Source: Capitulum mitella (Eukaryota; Arthropoda; Thecostraca; Pollicipedomorpha; Pollicipedidae). Taken from it: 64,000 bases of DNA. Positions 11,258 to 22,390 of the stretch are shown in pieces; positions within the stretch are counted from its first letter, which is position 1, and each line of letters starts with the position of its first letter. The stretch is taken from assembly GCA_030062745.1 (NCBI GenBank), contig CP099847.1:26956923-27020922 (forward strand). Direction: 5' to 3'. Both the position numbers and the translations under genes were made by a program. Below the pieces are notes generated by a model, which was given only the letters and a program-made list of their open reading frames with translations, did no database searches and was not told where the DNA came from.

Positions 11258-11899
11258 GTGAGTACCGCTTAATCCTCCTTTCTCGATTAGATGGGTATTT
11301 TAAGCAGGGTTTGTCTCGTAACCAGTTCTTTTTCTCCAGCAATGCTTTGTCCAGAAAGATTAAAGCAGTGTGAAGTGAAATCGTGCCTCTCTTGCTTCAA
11401 AAGCACATTGCTCTAATTGATGAAATTGGTTCAGGGATTGGCATACCGGCGAATTAATGAAGATGAGAACCTTTCCGGAATGAAAATGAAAAATGAAATG
11501 CACGTTTTCTCAATCTGTAACGACTGCTTTGCAACAGCAGGTTTATGGTCGCGAGCTAATCCAGTTCTGAAGAGTCGTCACGAAAACGTGTAGTCTTTGA
11601 GCCCTAACGGTCGACTTTGTTGCCTCTTCAAAACCGACCGGCTTAATGTATCTTTCTACTCAGCGGCACAAATGTGGCAACGAAGAGTCTTTAGAAACGA
11701 CGTATTTAGAAACAACATATAAACAATATATCATAACAAAAACAACAACAACATGTGGTATTTTCCTGCCGTCGTCATCAGCTGGGGGCGTTTCTACTTT
11801 CAACCAGAAAAGAATGAAATCACGTCCTCGTGGCACCACTAACAAGGAACCCCACATCTAACACCACATCTAACACCACACCACATCTACCTCCAAAGA
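11258..11899. other. Intergenic DNA
   Basis: No gene recognised. A short AT-rich stretch with ACAACAACA units lies near 11,740. Confidence 0.35.
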
Positions 11900-12235
11900 G
11901 CACCTCTGCGCCCGCCACGGCCAGGCGGTCTCCGTTCGCCTGCGGCGGCCGCGGCCGGTTCGCGGCGCCCATGGCCCCGCCCGCGGCCGCCGCCGCTCTC
12001 GAGTTTCGGCGGCAAAATGTGCGGCACGTCGGCCCGGCTTTGATTAGCCGCCGCCGGCCGGGGCGGCGCGTTTTTACCGTCGCCGCCGGCGGTAACGAGC
12101 GCGTCGGCCGGCGGCGGCGCCGCTCATACCGGCCGATGACAAACTGACGCCGCCGCCGCCGACGGTCGGCGGGGGCGACGTCCGCCCCCGCCGACGGCGG
12201 CGGCGGCGGCGGCGGCGGCGGTGGGAAGATGGGTG
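11900..12235. promoter_or_regulatory. GC-rich island with (GGC)n run
   Basis: Contains ATTAGC at 12,043-12,048 in a pure GC context, TGACAAAC near 12,135 (also at two sites near 5,105-5,140), and a (GGC)n run at about 12,195-12,222. Open frames on both strands are compositional. Confidence 0.4.
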
Positions 12236-12539
12236 GCGGTGCACGACTGCGAGCCGAAAGATCAATGTGCTGTGAAACGGGTGAGGGCTTGGGGTGGACA
12301 GGAGCTTTGTGCTCCGCTTGAGCTTCACGGTGAGCTTCCATAGACTCCCACTTCACACAATGCAAAAGACACACGTCGACGACTGGGTGCGTTAAAAACA
12401 GGCAGACAGACATAGGTTCGATCGCGCGCTCTGCAGCCTCTAAGCAGAACCGCCCGCCTGATAGCAAAGCGAGACACGGAACCGGGCATCATGGAACTTT
12501 GCCTGGCCTCTGTTTCGACCGCTGTTCGCCTGTTGTGAG

Positions 12540-12960
12540 GCGGGCCGTCGGTCCGGGGCGGCGGGCGGCCCGACTGCCTGCTCTGAGGCCGGACGCAGGG
12601 CGGCGGACGGCCTGACTGTCTGCTGTGAGGCCGGACGCGGGGCGGCGGCCGGCCTGACTGCCCGCTCTGAGGCCGGACGCGGGGCGGCGGCCGGCCTGAC
12701 TGCCCGCTCTGAGGCCGGACGCGGGGCGGCGGCCGGCCTGACTGTCTGCTGTGAGGCCGGACGCGGGGCGGCGGCCGGCCTGACTGTCTGCTGTGAGGCC
12801 GGACGCGGGGCGGCGGCCGGCCTGACTGCCTGCTCTGAGGCCGGACGCAGGGCGGCGGGCAGGCCTGACTGCCCGCTCTGAGGCCGGACGCAGGGCGGCG
12901 GGCAGGCTGACTGCCCGCTGTGAGGCCGGACGCGGGGCGGCGGCCGGGGCTGGGGCAGCA
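12540..12960 (+). repeat. Minisatellite, 42-bp unit, about 9 copies
   Basis: The unit contains CCTGACTG, CCCGCTCTGAGG and CCGGACGCGGGGCGGCGG. Successive CCTGACTG positions fall at 12,611, 12,653, 12,695, 12,737 and 12,779, giving an exact 42-bp step; one later step is 43 and one earlier is 41. Variants alternate CCCGCTCTGAGG and TCTGCTGTGAGG. Because 42 is divisible by three, minus-strand frames stay open and spell a 14-residue repeat rich in Arg, Pro, Gly, Ser and Gln. Confidence 0.92.
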
Positions 12961-13260
12961 GGAGCCTGGCGGACCGGCGGCCGTTTGATCCGACCGCGGC
13001 AGCCGATCGCCGCGTCCCCGGGGAGCGTCGGCCATCGCTGGGAGCCGGCGGCGTCCGCCGGCCAGCGCCGGCCTCCTCCAGGGAGCCGCCGTCATGGCTG
13101 ACCGGCCGCCGGCCGGCCATGTTTGGTCCGGTCGACGGGGGGGGGGGCGAGGGGGGCGGCGGAGTGACGACCCCCGGAGTCGAGCTCAGTGGAGTCTGGC
13201 CGGACGGGGCTAACGAGATCTGTCAGTGTCGAGTCAGTCGGCACCCGGGCCCAGACGGCG
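12961..13260. promoter_or_regulatory. GC-rich island next to the 42-bp minisatellite
   Basis: GC-rich DNA with a run of 11 G near 13,137-13,147. Minus-strand frames of 226 and 256 codons cross both this and the minisatellite; their composition argues against genuine proteins. Confidence 0.35.
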
Positions 13261-14026
13261 GGCTGATGCGGCGATGATGCCTTTCACCACTGGCTCCGAC
13301 TTGCCGTACAGCTGTGTCAGCTGACTGTGACCGCTGCTCTTTGGGAGAAACTCCCGCTGTCTATGGGTCTCAGTTTCTGTTTCTGAGTTGCAGTGCCTGG
13401 TCTTCTCTTTTCATGAGCATTTATGACATTCTAAGGCTGCTTTTTTAATGTCTTTTGTTATGAAGAAATATTTTGAAATGGAAAGAAACATTTAAAGTGT
13501 TTACCACATTCCCTTGCCCCCATCCCTAAAATTCATTGTTTACCACAAAGCTGCGGAGCATGCATTCAGCGTACGTTTTCGTCGACACATCGAGACCTTT
13601 ACCTTCAATAGTAAGTTCTTTAGACTGGCTCAGATTACATGATATCCAATTCTGATAATGATATCCGAAGTCCGTTAAAGCAAAGCAATTGCAGAAGTCA
13701 CATGCGATGACGGATGAAAAACAAAAACGACAGCTCGACTCTGACAAAACCGAAAACAACACACGATGCGAGAAGCTCAGAAAGATCAACAGCGTTCTAA
13801 AGCCAATAGGGTACTTAAGAGCTGATGTGGTTCGACCAGCCGAAGCAACCACCATCAGCCGAACCGTCAGGCGTCCCCGCTCATAAAAACCCCACCACCG
13901 TCTCACGTACGGAACCAGTCGCAGCTCCCCGACAAAAACCATTGGCCCTTCACTGCGCCGCCAGAGCGTCCGTCAGCTAACAACGCCAGCCTGTACTCTG
14001 AGGGACACATTTATGAAAACGGCGTT
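13261..14026. other. Intergenic DNA
   Basis: AT-richer, with a 138-codon minus frame at 13,526-13,942 that has no recognisable motif. Confidence 0.35.
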
Positions 14027-14581
14027 TTTCCTGAGGCCGCGCTGGCGGCGGTGTGCGGTTCATCAGGCGGCAGACGGCCGCAGGGCGCGGGGAGGGGGTC
14101 TGATATTCCGGCACCCGCCAGGGGATCACTAGCGGGGGGGGGGGGGCGGGCAGGGAACGACCCGGCGCGCCGCCGCAGGGCCGTAAATCCTCTTTGAAGT
14201 CGATCGTCGGCGCATCCAATCGCCGCGTGCCGGCGTCCGCCCGGGTATTTTCGGTTTGCGAGCGCTTCGTCAATGGCGGCGGCGCGCCGCGTCGGCCGCG
14301 CGCGCGCCATTGTTGCCGCGCCGGCAGGAAGCGGCGAGATTGCATCGTCGCCGGTGCGGCGGCCAGATGTGGCTTTACGGCTCGGTTTAGGGCGCGATCA
14401 CGGAATGGCGCCCCTTGGCGGCCGCATCAAAGCGGCGCCGACGGGCGGAGCGCACGTTCGCCGCCGCCGCCGCCGCCGCTGCAACACTGCAGCCTGCAGC
14501 GGTCGCCGAGGCGGCGTGGGTCTGCATACGGCCGGCCGGCGGCCGAGGGGGCTGCCGGCGCCGCCGGGCACCGCCGGGGAC
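14027..14581. promoter_or_regulatory. GC-rich island
   Basis: Contains a run of 12-13 G near 14,131, (GCC)n near 14,460-14,478, and an ATG-initiated but low-complexity plus frame. Directly followed by a GA tract. The arrangement resembles a 5' end or regulatory element; no gene is recognised. Confidence 0.4.
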
Positions 14582-14648
14582 ACGGAGAGAGAGAGGGAGG
14601 GGGAGAGAGAGACAGAGAGAGAGAGAGAGAAAGAGAGAAAGAGAAACC
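14582..14648 (+). repeat. GA-rich tract
   Basis: About 65 bases of almost uninterrupted GAGAGA with GGGAGG, directly abutting the right edge of the preceding GC island. Confidence 0.85.
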
Positions 14649-17600
14649 AGCACGAGTGAACTGCGATTTTGAATTTCTTTTGGCCGAAGCTGGTGTGAGG
14701 TTTGCTGACCAGTTTTATTGTGATATTACTATAGCTTTGGTTTTCTTTTTGTTTCGGTTTTGGTCGTGCAGGAAAGACATCTCAGAGAAATAATAAAACA
14801 TAAGTGCGGGATTCGAACTACAACCAGCCACCGAAGCATGACCGACTTTGTTTGTGTTTTCCTCAGTCTTTGCTCCCAGGGTTCTGCCAAGGTACACAAG
14901 ACATTTGTATACGATAATTCCTCGCTGGGGTCGAACACATAAGACCGATGGAAAATCTTCTTTGTGACTAAACAAAAGCAAAGATAGTTTGATGCATGCT
15001 TGACAAATATTACCTAAGAGGCGAAATTTACAATATCCTGGCCGCACGGAGTATTGGCTATTCAGGATGCTTTTGGGACTGATTGTCTGCGTGTGGGGCG
15101 TATCAATAAATATTTTAAAACTGCTATTTTAAAACTGCACAGAACATTGGAACCGCCCTGTTGGTTACAGTCTACATTTAGTTGTCACCTGCATACAAAA
15201 ACAGTTTTTTGAGACCATATTGATAAACAGACGTGTTGCCTGATGTGATTTCCTCTACATTTAGTTTCTCTTTTACTTTCGTCACCTGCGTCGGTGCCAG
15301 CAAAAGGCTATCGATTATGTTTTCATTGATGTGTATTTGTCATTACTTGTTCAAGACGTTTCAGTTTTTCGGAGAGCTCACGCCACTTTTTTGGCCAATC
15401 ATATATCGAAAGAATAAAACACGGAAGATGCAAGGTATTCAAATTGTCCTATAAACAGCCAGCCTGCTGGCTGGTTGAACCCGGGGGTGATTTTCCGTCT
15501 TGCATGGCTGTGACCTGTTCTGAGAGCTGACGACCTCTGCGTTCTGTATCATCAGCAGCCGTGCGGAAATGAGGCACTCGGTGGGTGCGGGGTTTTAGAT
15601 CTGCTGAGGAGACGCAATCCTATCCAATTAGAGGCACAGCTATGTTGTGTTATATATGCTGGGGTGCTCACACTGGCACGCAACCATAAAAGGCGGTTAT
15701 TCGTTAGGTCACAATTGAATAATAAACGTGCTAAAAAGGCGTTGGAGATCCTAGAACTCCCCTGAAAAAGAACAGACAGCTCCTGCTACGTACTCACCTC
15801 ATCATGGCACACATCTTTGGGGAGGCACACATCTCTGTCGGTAGCTGAAGCTGACACTTCTAAAGCTGTTTGCAATCGAGGATTCACATGAAAGAAACGC
15901 ACTCATCGGAACTGCTGAAGGCTAGACACACTCACATCGGAGCTGTTGAAAGTCTTGAGCACAGACACTGGAGGTGCTGAGAACCTGGGAAAAACGCCGA
16001 AGCTGACAGAAGTCATGGAGCGCCACCATGGAGCGGTGGGGGAAAGCGAAACAACTGAAAAGTCTGCGAGAAGTGGCGTCGCTACGACACAAGGTTAGCG
16101 GAGGCACTGACGGCTGTAATGCGTTTTTATCCATGCACCAATATGGGCCGCAATGTTAAATTCCACGAACATTGGGGCTTCCAAAAAATCACTTTCCGTT
16201 TGGCGAGATCCATGTTTGCAAGGCACGCTAGTGCGACACACGCGGGCCGAAAGCCAGGACCAGACTAAGAGTAAAGAAGCGGCAAGAACGAACGCACTGG
16301 GGCTCACTGTCGGTGAGCCACACGCCACGGTCAGATTCCACTGGTCTGCTTCTGACGCCGGCCAGAGTGGGCTCAAAGGAGCCGTGCTGGGACGCCCTGA
16401 CGCGTGCAGCACGCCCTCGGCGCACGATCCCAGAGTCACGTGCAGCCGCAGCTTACAGTTCCTTCCAGGAACGGCGGGCGACCTTTGCACGAAGGGCACG
16501 CCACCTCGAGGGAGCCTCGGTCGCCGTGGTATGGTGTTGTGTGTCGTGGTATTGTGTGTCATAGACACAGTCATGGTTCGTGTATTTACGATTTTTTCCA
16601 GGATGTGGTTTTGTATTTGATCCGAGTTAAGTTACATGTACAAAAATAAAAAAGAACATGCCGAAAGACAAAACAATTATGATACAAAAGAGAATGCATT
16701 CACAGCGGTCGTATCACGGTGAAATCGCAACACTCAATCACGACTCACGACGCTGCTCACCACCATCGAGCTCGCCGACAAGTTCACCGCGAGTTGAGAG
16801 GCGGTGATGGCCGGCGGCGGGCGGCAGCAGGCGCAGGCAGGCGGTGCTGGCCGAGACAGACAGGTGAGAATTCAACGATTGGTGCTGGTCGGACGCTTGT
16901 TATTTCCCAGGAAATCACTTACTTATGCCATACTATGTGGGCTACGCCAGACCAGGGCAACATCCAAAGAGACGTGACATTTTTCACGATTTGGCGTTGG
17001 CGATGGTCACAGGAACACACCAGTCATATATCCCCAACAGAGTTTCGGTTCACACGCGTGAGCTCACTGCTCCGTGAATCTATTTAGTTTGCTTCCAGCC
17101 TAAAGGAAAACCGCCGCTGTCTTGGTGTCCTCGCTCGGTGACTTTATGACCACCGACCATTGTTGTCCTCAGAGTGAAAATAAACACCATATACTATCAA
17201 CATTCTCAACAACGCAGCGAGTTACGGATCATTGCTGACTAGTCAGACAGTTTTGCACGCCTGAGCTGCTCGATTACGGAAAGTTTTGTCCCTGCCCGCA
17301 GTACACCTGTGCACTCCTTAACTGTCCCGTGTCTTGATAACTGGCGCCAGCCGCCACGTACTAATCTGCGTCTACGTCCGTTAAGGTGATGATGACCCGT
17401 GGTCTCGGACCTATGTGTGTCAGATTATCGTGATGACATCCGCCGGGGAATGTTAGCGACTCTACCTAGATTTTAGCAGATATTTCGCAGCTGAGGTGAC
17501 GAACAACTCTGAGGTGACGAACAACACGGCTCCGGTATACCCATCATGAGTTGCTATGGAGCAAAAATGGCGCTACGTTGCACTTTCATGCTTGGCGTCT

Positions 17601-18510
17601 TTTCTAGGCTGCAAAAATCACAAGGAACAAACACAACAAAAAATCGAAAACACAAGCAAAAACCACAAGTAACAAAAACGATAAGCGAACAGACTTTCTG
17701 AACACTGTTGGCTGGTTGTTTTGGATAGCCGCCTTTTGATCCAGGTGAACTGAATTATTTGAGCTGTCGCATGAAGGAATGGGCATGCTAATGTGATAAT
17801 GATAGCACGCCGAGCTGCTACGATGGTACTGAAAACCGACGACTGAACACGCGCAAACGGTGGCGGGAAGACTGAAAAATGCCCCTATTTGTAGTAATTA
17901 ACTTGCGCCATAATTAAATTAGAACAACACTATTTTATAAATCTTGTACTCTGGACATACTCCTATAGTATCTTTCTCTTTTGAAATTTTAAAGTCGGTC
18001 CAAATCTGTTTGCATCTCGGCCCGGCAAAGTCGGTAGGCAGATTGCACGGCTGCCCCGCGGCGAGGTGGTAGGTCAGATTGCCCTCAGAATCGCTTTTAA
18101 TTCGATGCGACTGCCCAACACGACAGTATGGAATGCTCTGAGGTTACATTGTGCCTTAAGCCCGATTCTGTTGTCTGTTTTGGCATACAGAGTACTGATA
18201 GCTCGGGAAGGAGTGAATTCCTCAGTTCAACTTGGTCGACGAATTTGTACATGTGCGGATGCCGGTTCCGGCAGCTGCTAAACGTGGCTATGAATAGGAC
18301 ATCGCTAAACGGAAGCCGGCAAGGGTAAATGCAATACGAACACCTAATATTGCTGTGTTGGTTGGTGCAGTGGTAAGCACATAAATTACACGTGATCTAT
18401 TTTACGGAATTCATCTTCGCTGGACGAAGGCGTGGATGCCACCCCCAAGCACTGTTTCTGGGACCACGACGGCTGACGATACATTCGTTGCGCACGTTTT
18501 GAAAAAAAGG
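14649..18510. other. Long intergenic stretch
   Basis: No gene recognised. Points of note: a perfect 17-base tandem duplication (CTGAGGTGACGAACAAC) at 17,491-17,525; frames open on both strands at 16,095-16,620 without known motifs; a small GC-rich stretch at 16,790-16,862 ending in a fair donor (GACAG/GTGAGA); a good minus-strand donor (ATGAG/GTGAGT) at 15,797. None of these could be joined into a gene model. Confidence 0.35.
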
Positions 18511-19075
18511 TTGACCCCAGGTCACCTCAGGTCACCAAACTATGACGCCATTACTGAAGGACTGCAGAGCGATTTTTGCGCCAAATGTCGGTTCCTCTGT
18601 TTTAGGGCAAAGGGATGCATAAACGGCAGATGACTGGCATGAAATCTGTTCAGAATGGTAGTCCACATGGACAGGTCACTTTAGATAGGTCAGTGACCTT
18701 TTCAAGGTCAAACAAGGTCAGTTGCCTAAGATGGCCTTTTCGTGACTTTGTAACGTTCCTATGCTAATTTTTGATATCAAGTGCGATAAAGGACACAATT
18801 TTAGGACTACTTGGCCTAATGGGACATTTTCAATTCTGAAAAAAATCGACTTATAGTTCCCAAGCATGAAGTATGACCTCACCTATGAGGTCACCAGTTA
18901 ATCTGACGGAGTCGAAAGGGTTACCGCTGTGTTCCTTAGGCACACAGATATCGACTGCTTTTTGAACCGTGGTGCTAGCTCAATTAGGGGCCAAAAGGCG
19001 ATGGGGGGTGCCTATCACCTTCCCGTTCTCGTTATCGTTGCGAGTGAAAATCCCTTCCGTCCGGCGAGGGTCGAC
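18511..19075. repeat. AGGTCA-rich segment B (densest cluster)
   Basis: AGGTCA or TGACCT occurs at 18,519, 18,529, 18,673, 18,687, 18,694, 18,705, 18,715, 18,874 and 18,888. Two are direct repeats with 4-bp spacing (18,519/18,529 and 18,705/18,715). The pair at 18,687-18,699 is AGGTCAGTGACCT, a perfect inverted repeat with 1-bp spacer that fits the ecdysone-response-element consensus RGKTCANTGAMCY. TGACCTCA and TGAGGTCA at 18,874-18,893 form an 8-bp-arm palindrome. Its end (GCGAGTGAAAATCCC then CCGGCGAGGGT) resembles segment A. Confidence 0.45.
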
Positions 19076-19111
19076 TGACAGACTTAAGTTAAGGAATTAA
19101 ACTCTCAGTTG

Positions 19112-19711
19112 TCATCTTGGTAACGACTCCATGCTGTTCAATGCACTCAACAAGCTTCCTTCTCCACATGGTGCAGAACGGCCAGTACTCACACCTCTAT
19201 ACGTGACTGCGAACTGACGAGACAAAGGACGAGAGTCGTTATAGTACGTCAGTGGCATGAATGCTCCCTTTGTCACCCGACCTGGATGTGCCATATTGGT
19301 CTCGTACTCGCTCTCCGCTAATCTGACATCCACCGACCCGGCGCGGCAGCAGAGGACGGCCGCCTTGCGGTCAGCTGACTCCTGCGTGGCTCCATCGCAT
19401 GACCACTGAAACTGGAATTTACGGATTTCGCGCAAAAATGCACAACTTTGCTCTTGAGATCCATAACCTAAAGACATTGGAGGGTCGATGTGTAAAAACA
19501 AAAACAAAATGTCGGATGGACTCTGTGAGACTCGCTTTATAACTCGGGGAGCTTTTTTATCCATGCTCATGTTGTCTTCCCCACCAACCTGTGCCGAACA
19601 TGTCCGTAATTCCCCCTTACCTTTTTGGTAGCGGTGGTTATCACAAGCAGATGAACCAAGCAAACCCAAACAATGGTTAGTTTTGTGCAATGGACAGTAC
19701 TGTAGAATCAT
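19112..19711 (-). CDS. Open reading frame of unknown function (doubtful)
   Basis: 199 codons, the longest frame outside GC-rich DNA in the left half. Composition is mixed and protein-like, but there is no motif I recognise, no signal peptide and no membrane segment. It starts and stops in AT-balanced DNA without clear splice sites. It could be a retrotransposed or transposon-derived fragment, or a chance frame. Confidence 0.15.
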   Translation of the reverse strand: MILQYCPLHKTNHCLGLLGSSACDNHRYQKGKGELRTCSAQVGGEDNMSMDKKAPRVIKRVSQSPSDILFLFLHIDPPMSLGYGSQEQSCAFLREIRKFQFQWSCDGATQESADRKAAVLCCRAGSVDVRLAESEYETNMAHPGRVTKGAFMPLTYYNDSRPLSRQFAVTYRGVSTGRSAPCGEGSLLSALNSMESLPR

Positions 19712-19969
19712 CGAATCCGGACTGACAACTCAATGAATTGCATTACAATTCATTGAGCTGTAATCAGTGAATTATATAATAATAATACAACGGCACATTG
19801 ACATTGCAGACGAGAACCGTTTAAATAAATCAAGGCATTGGTTGATTCTGGCAGCATACTTCACAAGAAAGATGGTATTTAACCCGCACAGTGGAAGGGG
19901 GTTTCGCGCTAACACACACTGGAAGGGAGAGACAAAAGTGCCCCTTATGATCTCAGAAACGGAAACAGC
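19712..19969. other. Intergenic DNA
   Basis: An inverted repeat of GAATTGTAATGCAATTCATTG-like words lies near 19,733-19,755. Nothing else. Confidence 0.3.
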
Positions 19970-20440
19970 TAGAGACATGAAATTCTATGGACAGGGTAAA
20001 ATTATAACGGTGCATATTGTGTGCAATTGTCATCACTCTAGGTCAATATATTCAAGGTCAAATGGGTCAAAAAGGTTAACTTTGGACACTCGGCCCATAC
20101 AGACCATTCCGTGCGTCTTTTCCAACGAAACGGGAAAAGAGTGTTTGTTTGAGCGTTAAAACGTGGAATGCAGCAATTTCAATTCATTTAGCGTCTTGAC
20201 TGGGGATTCTGGTTCAAGGTCATGTTAAGCCATTAGCCTATGGCGTCATTTTTCCGTCTTTTGCAGATCAGATTTTAAGCAACACGGGATAGCTTGAATG
20301 TAAATAAGGACGCTACACGCATCTTTTTTTCGTAATTTCAGTGAAGGTAGCCAACATCGGTACCTTTGATCACTTCCAGTGTTTACTAACCTCCGCAATG
20401 TCAAAGAAGGTGAAGCGAGATCATTGACCTTGATGAGGTT
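19970..20440. repeat. AGGTCA-rich segment D
   Basis: AGGTCA at 20,040, AGGTCA at 20,055, GGGTCA at 20,064 and AGGTTA at 20,073 form a run of same-orientation half-sites with gaps of 9, 3 and 3. Further single half-sites lie at about 20,217 and 20,423. Relationship to segments A-C is likely from shared vocabulary but not demonstrated by alignment. Confidence 0.3.
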
Positions 20441-20607
20441 TTTTTTACCCAAAGTAAGTTTTATGTTCACTGTCTGCACCGGTTTTTTGTTATAATGAGC
20501 GCAGTTACACGTTTTGAGCGCTGCAGAACGTACAAATGATGTACATATATACACAGTTATGTATGTATGCGCATATATGTATATACATATATCACGGTGC
20601 CAAAGGT

Positions 20608-20890
20608 GTTTTTAGTATGGTCTTTGAACGCATATTTCATACAAATTGACATATTGCAAAGCAAATCTGGGCCAGGTGCAAAATACTTGCCTTTAACCTT
20701 TGATGATCCTGGTTTGAACTGACCCTGGTATATATAAGCGTATCCGTTTGCACATACGTGTTTTTATAAGGGTCTCTGAATGCATATTTCATTCAAATAA
20801 TAATTTCATCAAATATACAAATCGACATGTCGCAAAGCACAGCTGGACCAGGTCACAAGATATTTGCCCTTAGCCTTAAAATCTGGTTTA
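20608..20890 (+). repeat. Direct tandem duplication, period about 152 bp
   Basis: Two diverged copies (20,608-20,718 and 20,760-20,890). Both contain TTTTTA..GGTCT, GCATATTTCAT, CAAAT(T/C)GACAT, GCAAAGCA and CTTGCC/TTTGCCC followed by CTGGTTT. The second copy carries an extra segment of about 25 bases after the TTTCAT word. AT-dinucleotide runs precede the first copy. Confidence 0.75.
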
Positions 20891-21609
20891 TTATTAAAAA
20901 GCGATTTTTGAGGCAGTCTGGCCCACTGTGCGCCCAGTCTTTGGTGGCAGACGGCCGCCGACGAACCGTAGGACAGGCATCATGGTGCATATGGAACAGT
21001 TACTGCCCTGGCGGCTAACTGCAGAACGTTGTGAGGAATTAGTCGGCGTAGTAAACTTGTAATCCAAGAAGCAAGTAGCTCAGGTCAGATCTATCGAAGC
21101 CACTGCATGTGAGGTAATTTGCGTGAACTATTCTTTTTCCTTCACATTTACTGATCCGATCTCGGCGAAACTGGGTGAGAATTTAACCCGCACACGACCG
21201 TGGGTCGGCGACGACCACGACCGACTGGGGGGGAGGTTGGCCGCCACCTCTAACTCACGAACGGTTGGTCGCACGATAAAAATAAGCACACCGTTGGAAA
21301 GCTTTGACGAGTAGAGCTTAAAACTGGTCTCATGTTAAGCTGTAGGTAATATGTAAGCAGTTTATGTCCTATGTATGTTTTCTCATAGCCGACTGCATGA
21401 GACCGAGAAACGGCCTCAATCTCAAGGACTGTGACTAATGATGCATAGGTAAAGGCACCAACCAACGCACGAGTTAAGGTCCGCAGATGCCGATACACGT
21501 CTAATTTCTCCGATCTGTTCAATATATACGCCGAAACGTTGAGTTGAAGACAAGGCAATTTCCACGCCGGCTGGCGGCGGGCGCCGCAGCCGTACGCAGT
21601 ATGGAATTA
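20891..21609. other. Intergenic DNA
   Basis: Short frames only; nothing recognised. Confidence 0.3.
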
Positions 21610-22390
21610 ACGGGAACTAATTTTAGCGTTCCTTTATTTTCGCGACATAAGCCTATCCATGTAAATTTTATTGATCTTACTGGTTCTTGTGATGGTTTCT
21701 CATGCTTAAATTTTGGAAAAATTCGTTAGTTACCAGTCTACACAACTGGCAGAGCTTTTTCGCGAGAACCTGTTCATTTCCAACAAAGGCAATTTTCTGA
21801 AACTTTTTGAGGTTATTGGTATTACTTACGTTTGTGCGAGCCAGTTCTGTCATTTTCTACCCATTCTGAGTAATTCATCGCTGGTTTTGACGGTGATACA
21901 TTTTGGCTCACAGCAGTTATTCGTGACCTGACCTCAGGTAAATGGCTGGAAGTAATTGATGTTTTACCCATTGACGGTAACTTGATGTCTGTTTCACTCC
22001 ACACTAAAAATGTTATGAAAAATTCCGCCAACGTCCGAAAAAACGGCGACATGTCTGAAAAATGGGTTTGACCTTAGGTCAGTGACCCAGAAAATTTCGA
22101 AAAACGTGAGATAACTTTGTTGCATCTATCAAGTTCACTAATCCCTGAAAGTATTATTGTGATATCTTGTTTTCCGAGAACGTTACGGGGCGCTAAAGTT
22201 TTTTCGACATAGGTCCGTTTGACCTCACCTAAGTCAGACACCTGACTTGACCTGAGGTCAAAACTTTGAAACAAGGTGTAAAAATGATGAAGCAGAAGGT
22301 ACACGGAGTTTCGTGGCGCTGTGTTTGTTCGCTCTCGCAGTCCTAGAAAAACCTCGGGGGGCGGTCAACCCCCACACGGGGGCGGGTTAA
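21610..22390. repeat. AGGTCA-rich segment C
   Basis: Half-sites at 21,924, 21,929, 22,069, 22,076, 22,220, 22,248 and 22,255. TGACCT, T, AGGTCA, G, TGACCC at 22,069-22,088 contains AGGTCAGTGACCC, a second match to the ecdysone-response consensus. TGACCTGAGGTCA at 22,248-22,260 is an everted repeat with 1-bp spacer. The end is a G/C-rich hairpin-like stretch followed by GGGTTAATGCA, similar to GGGTTAATACA at the end of segment A. Confidence 0.4.

Noticed and set aside
12540-12960. CRISPR array
   Set aside because: Repeat without unique spacers, and the window is eukaryotic; it is a minisatellite.
12325-13120. Minus-strand frames of 226-256 codons
   Set aside because: Dominated by the 42-bp minisatellite and GC island; no ordinary protein composition outside the repeat.
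14800-14840. tRNA-like B box on the minus strand (AGTTCGAATCCC)
   Set aside because: No matching A box, cloverleaf or acceptor stem could be drawn around it; most likely a chance match or very decayed SINE.
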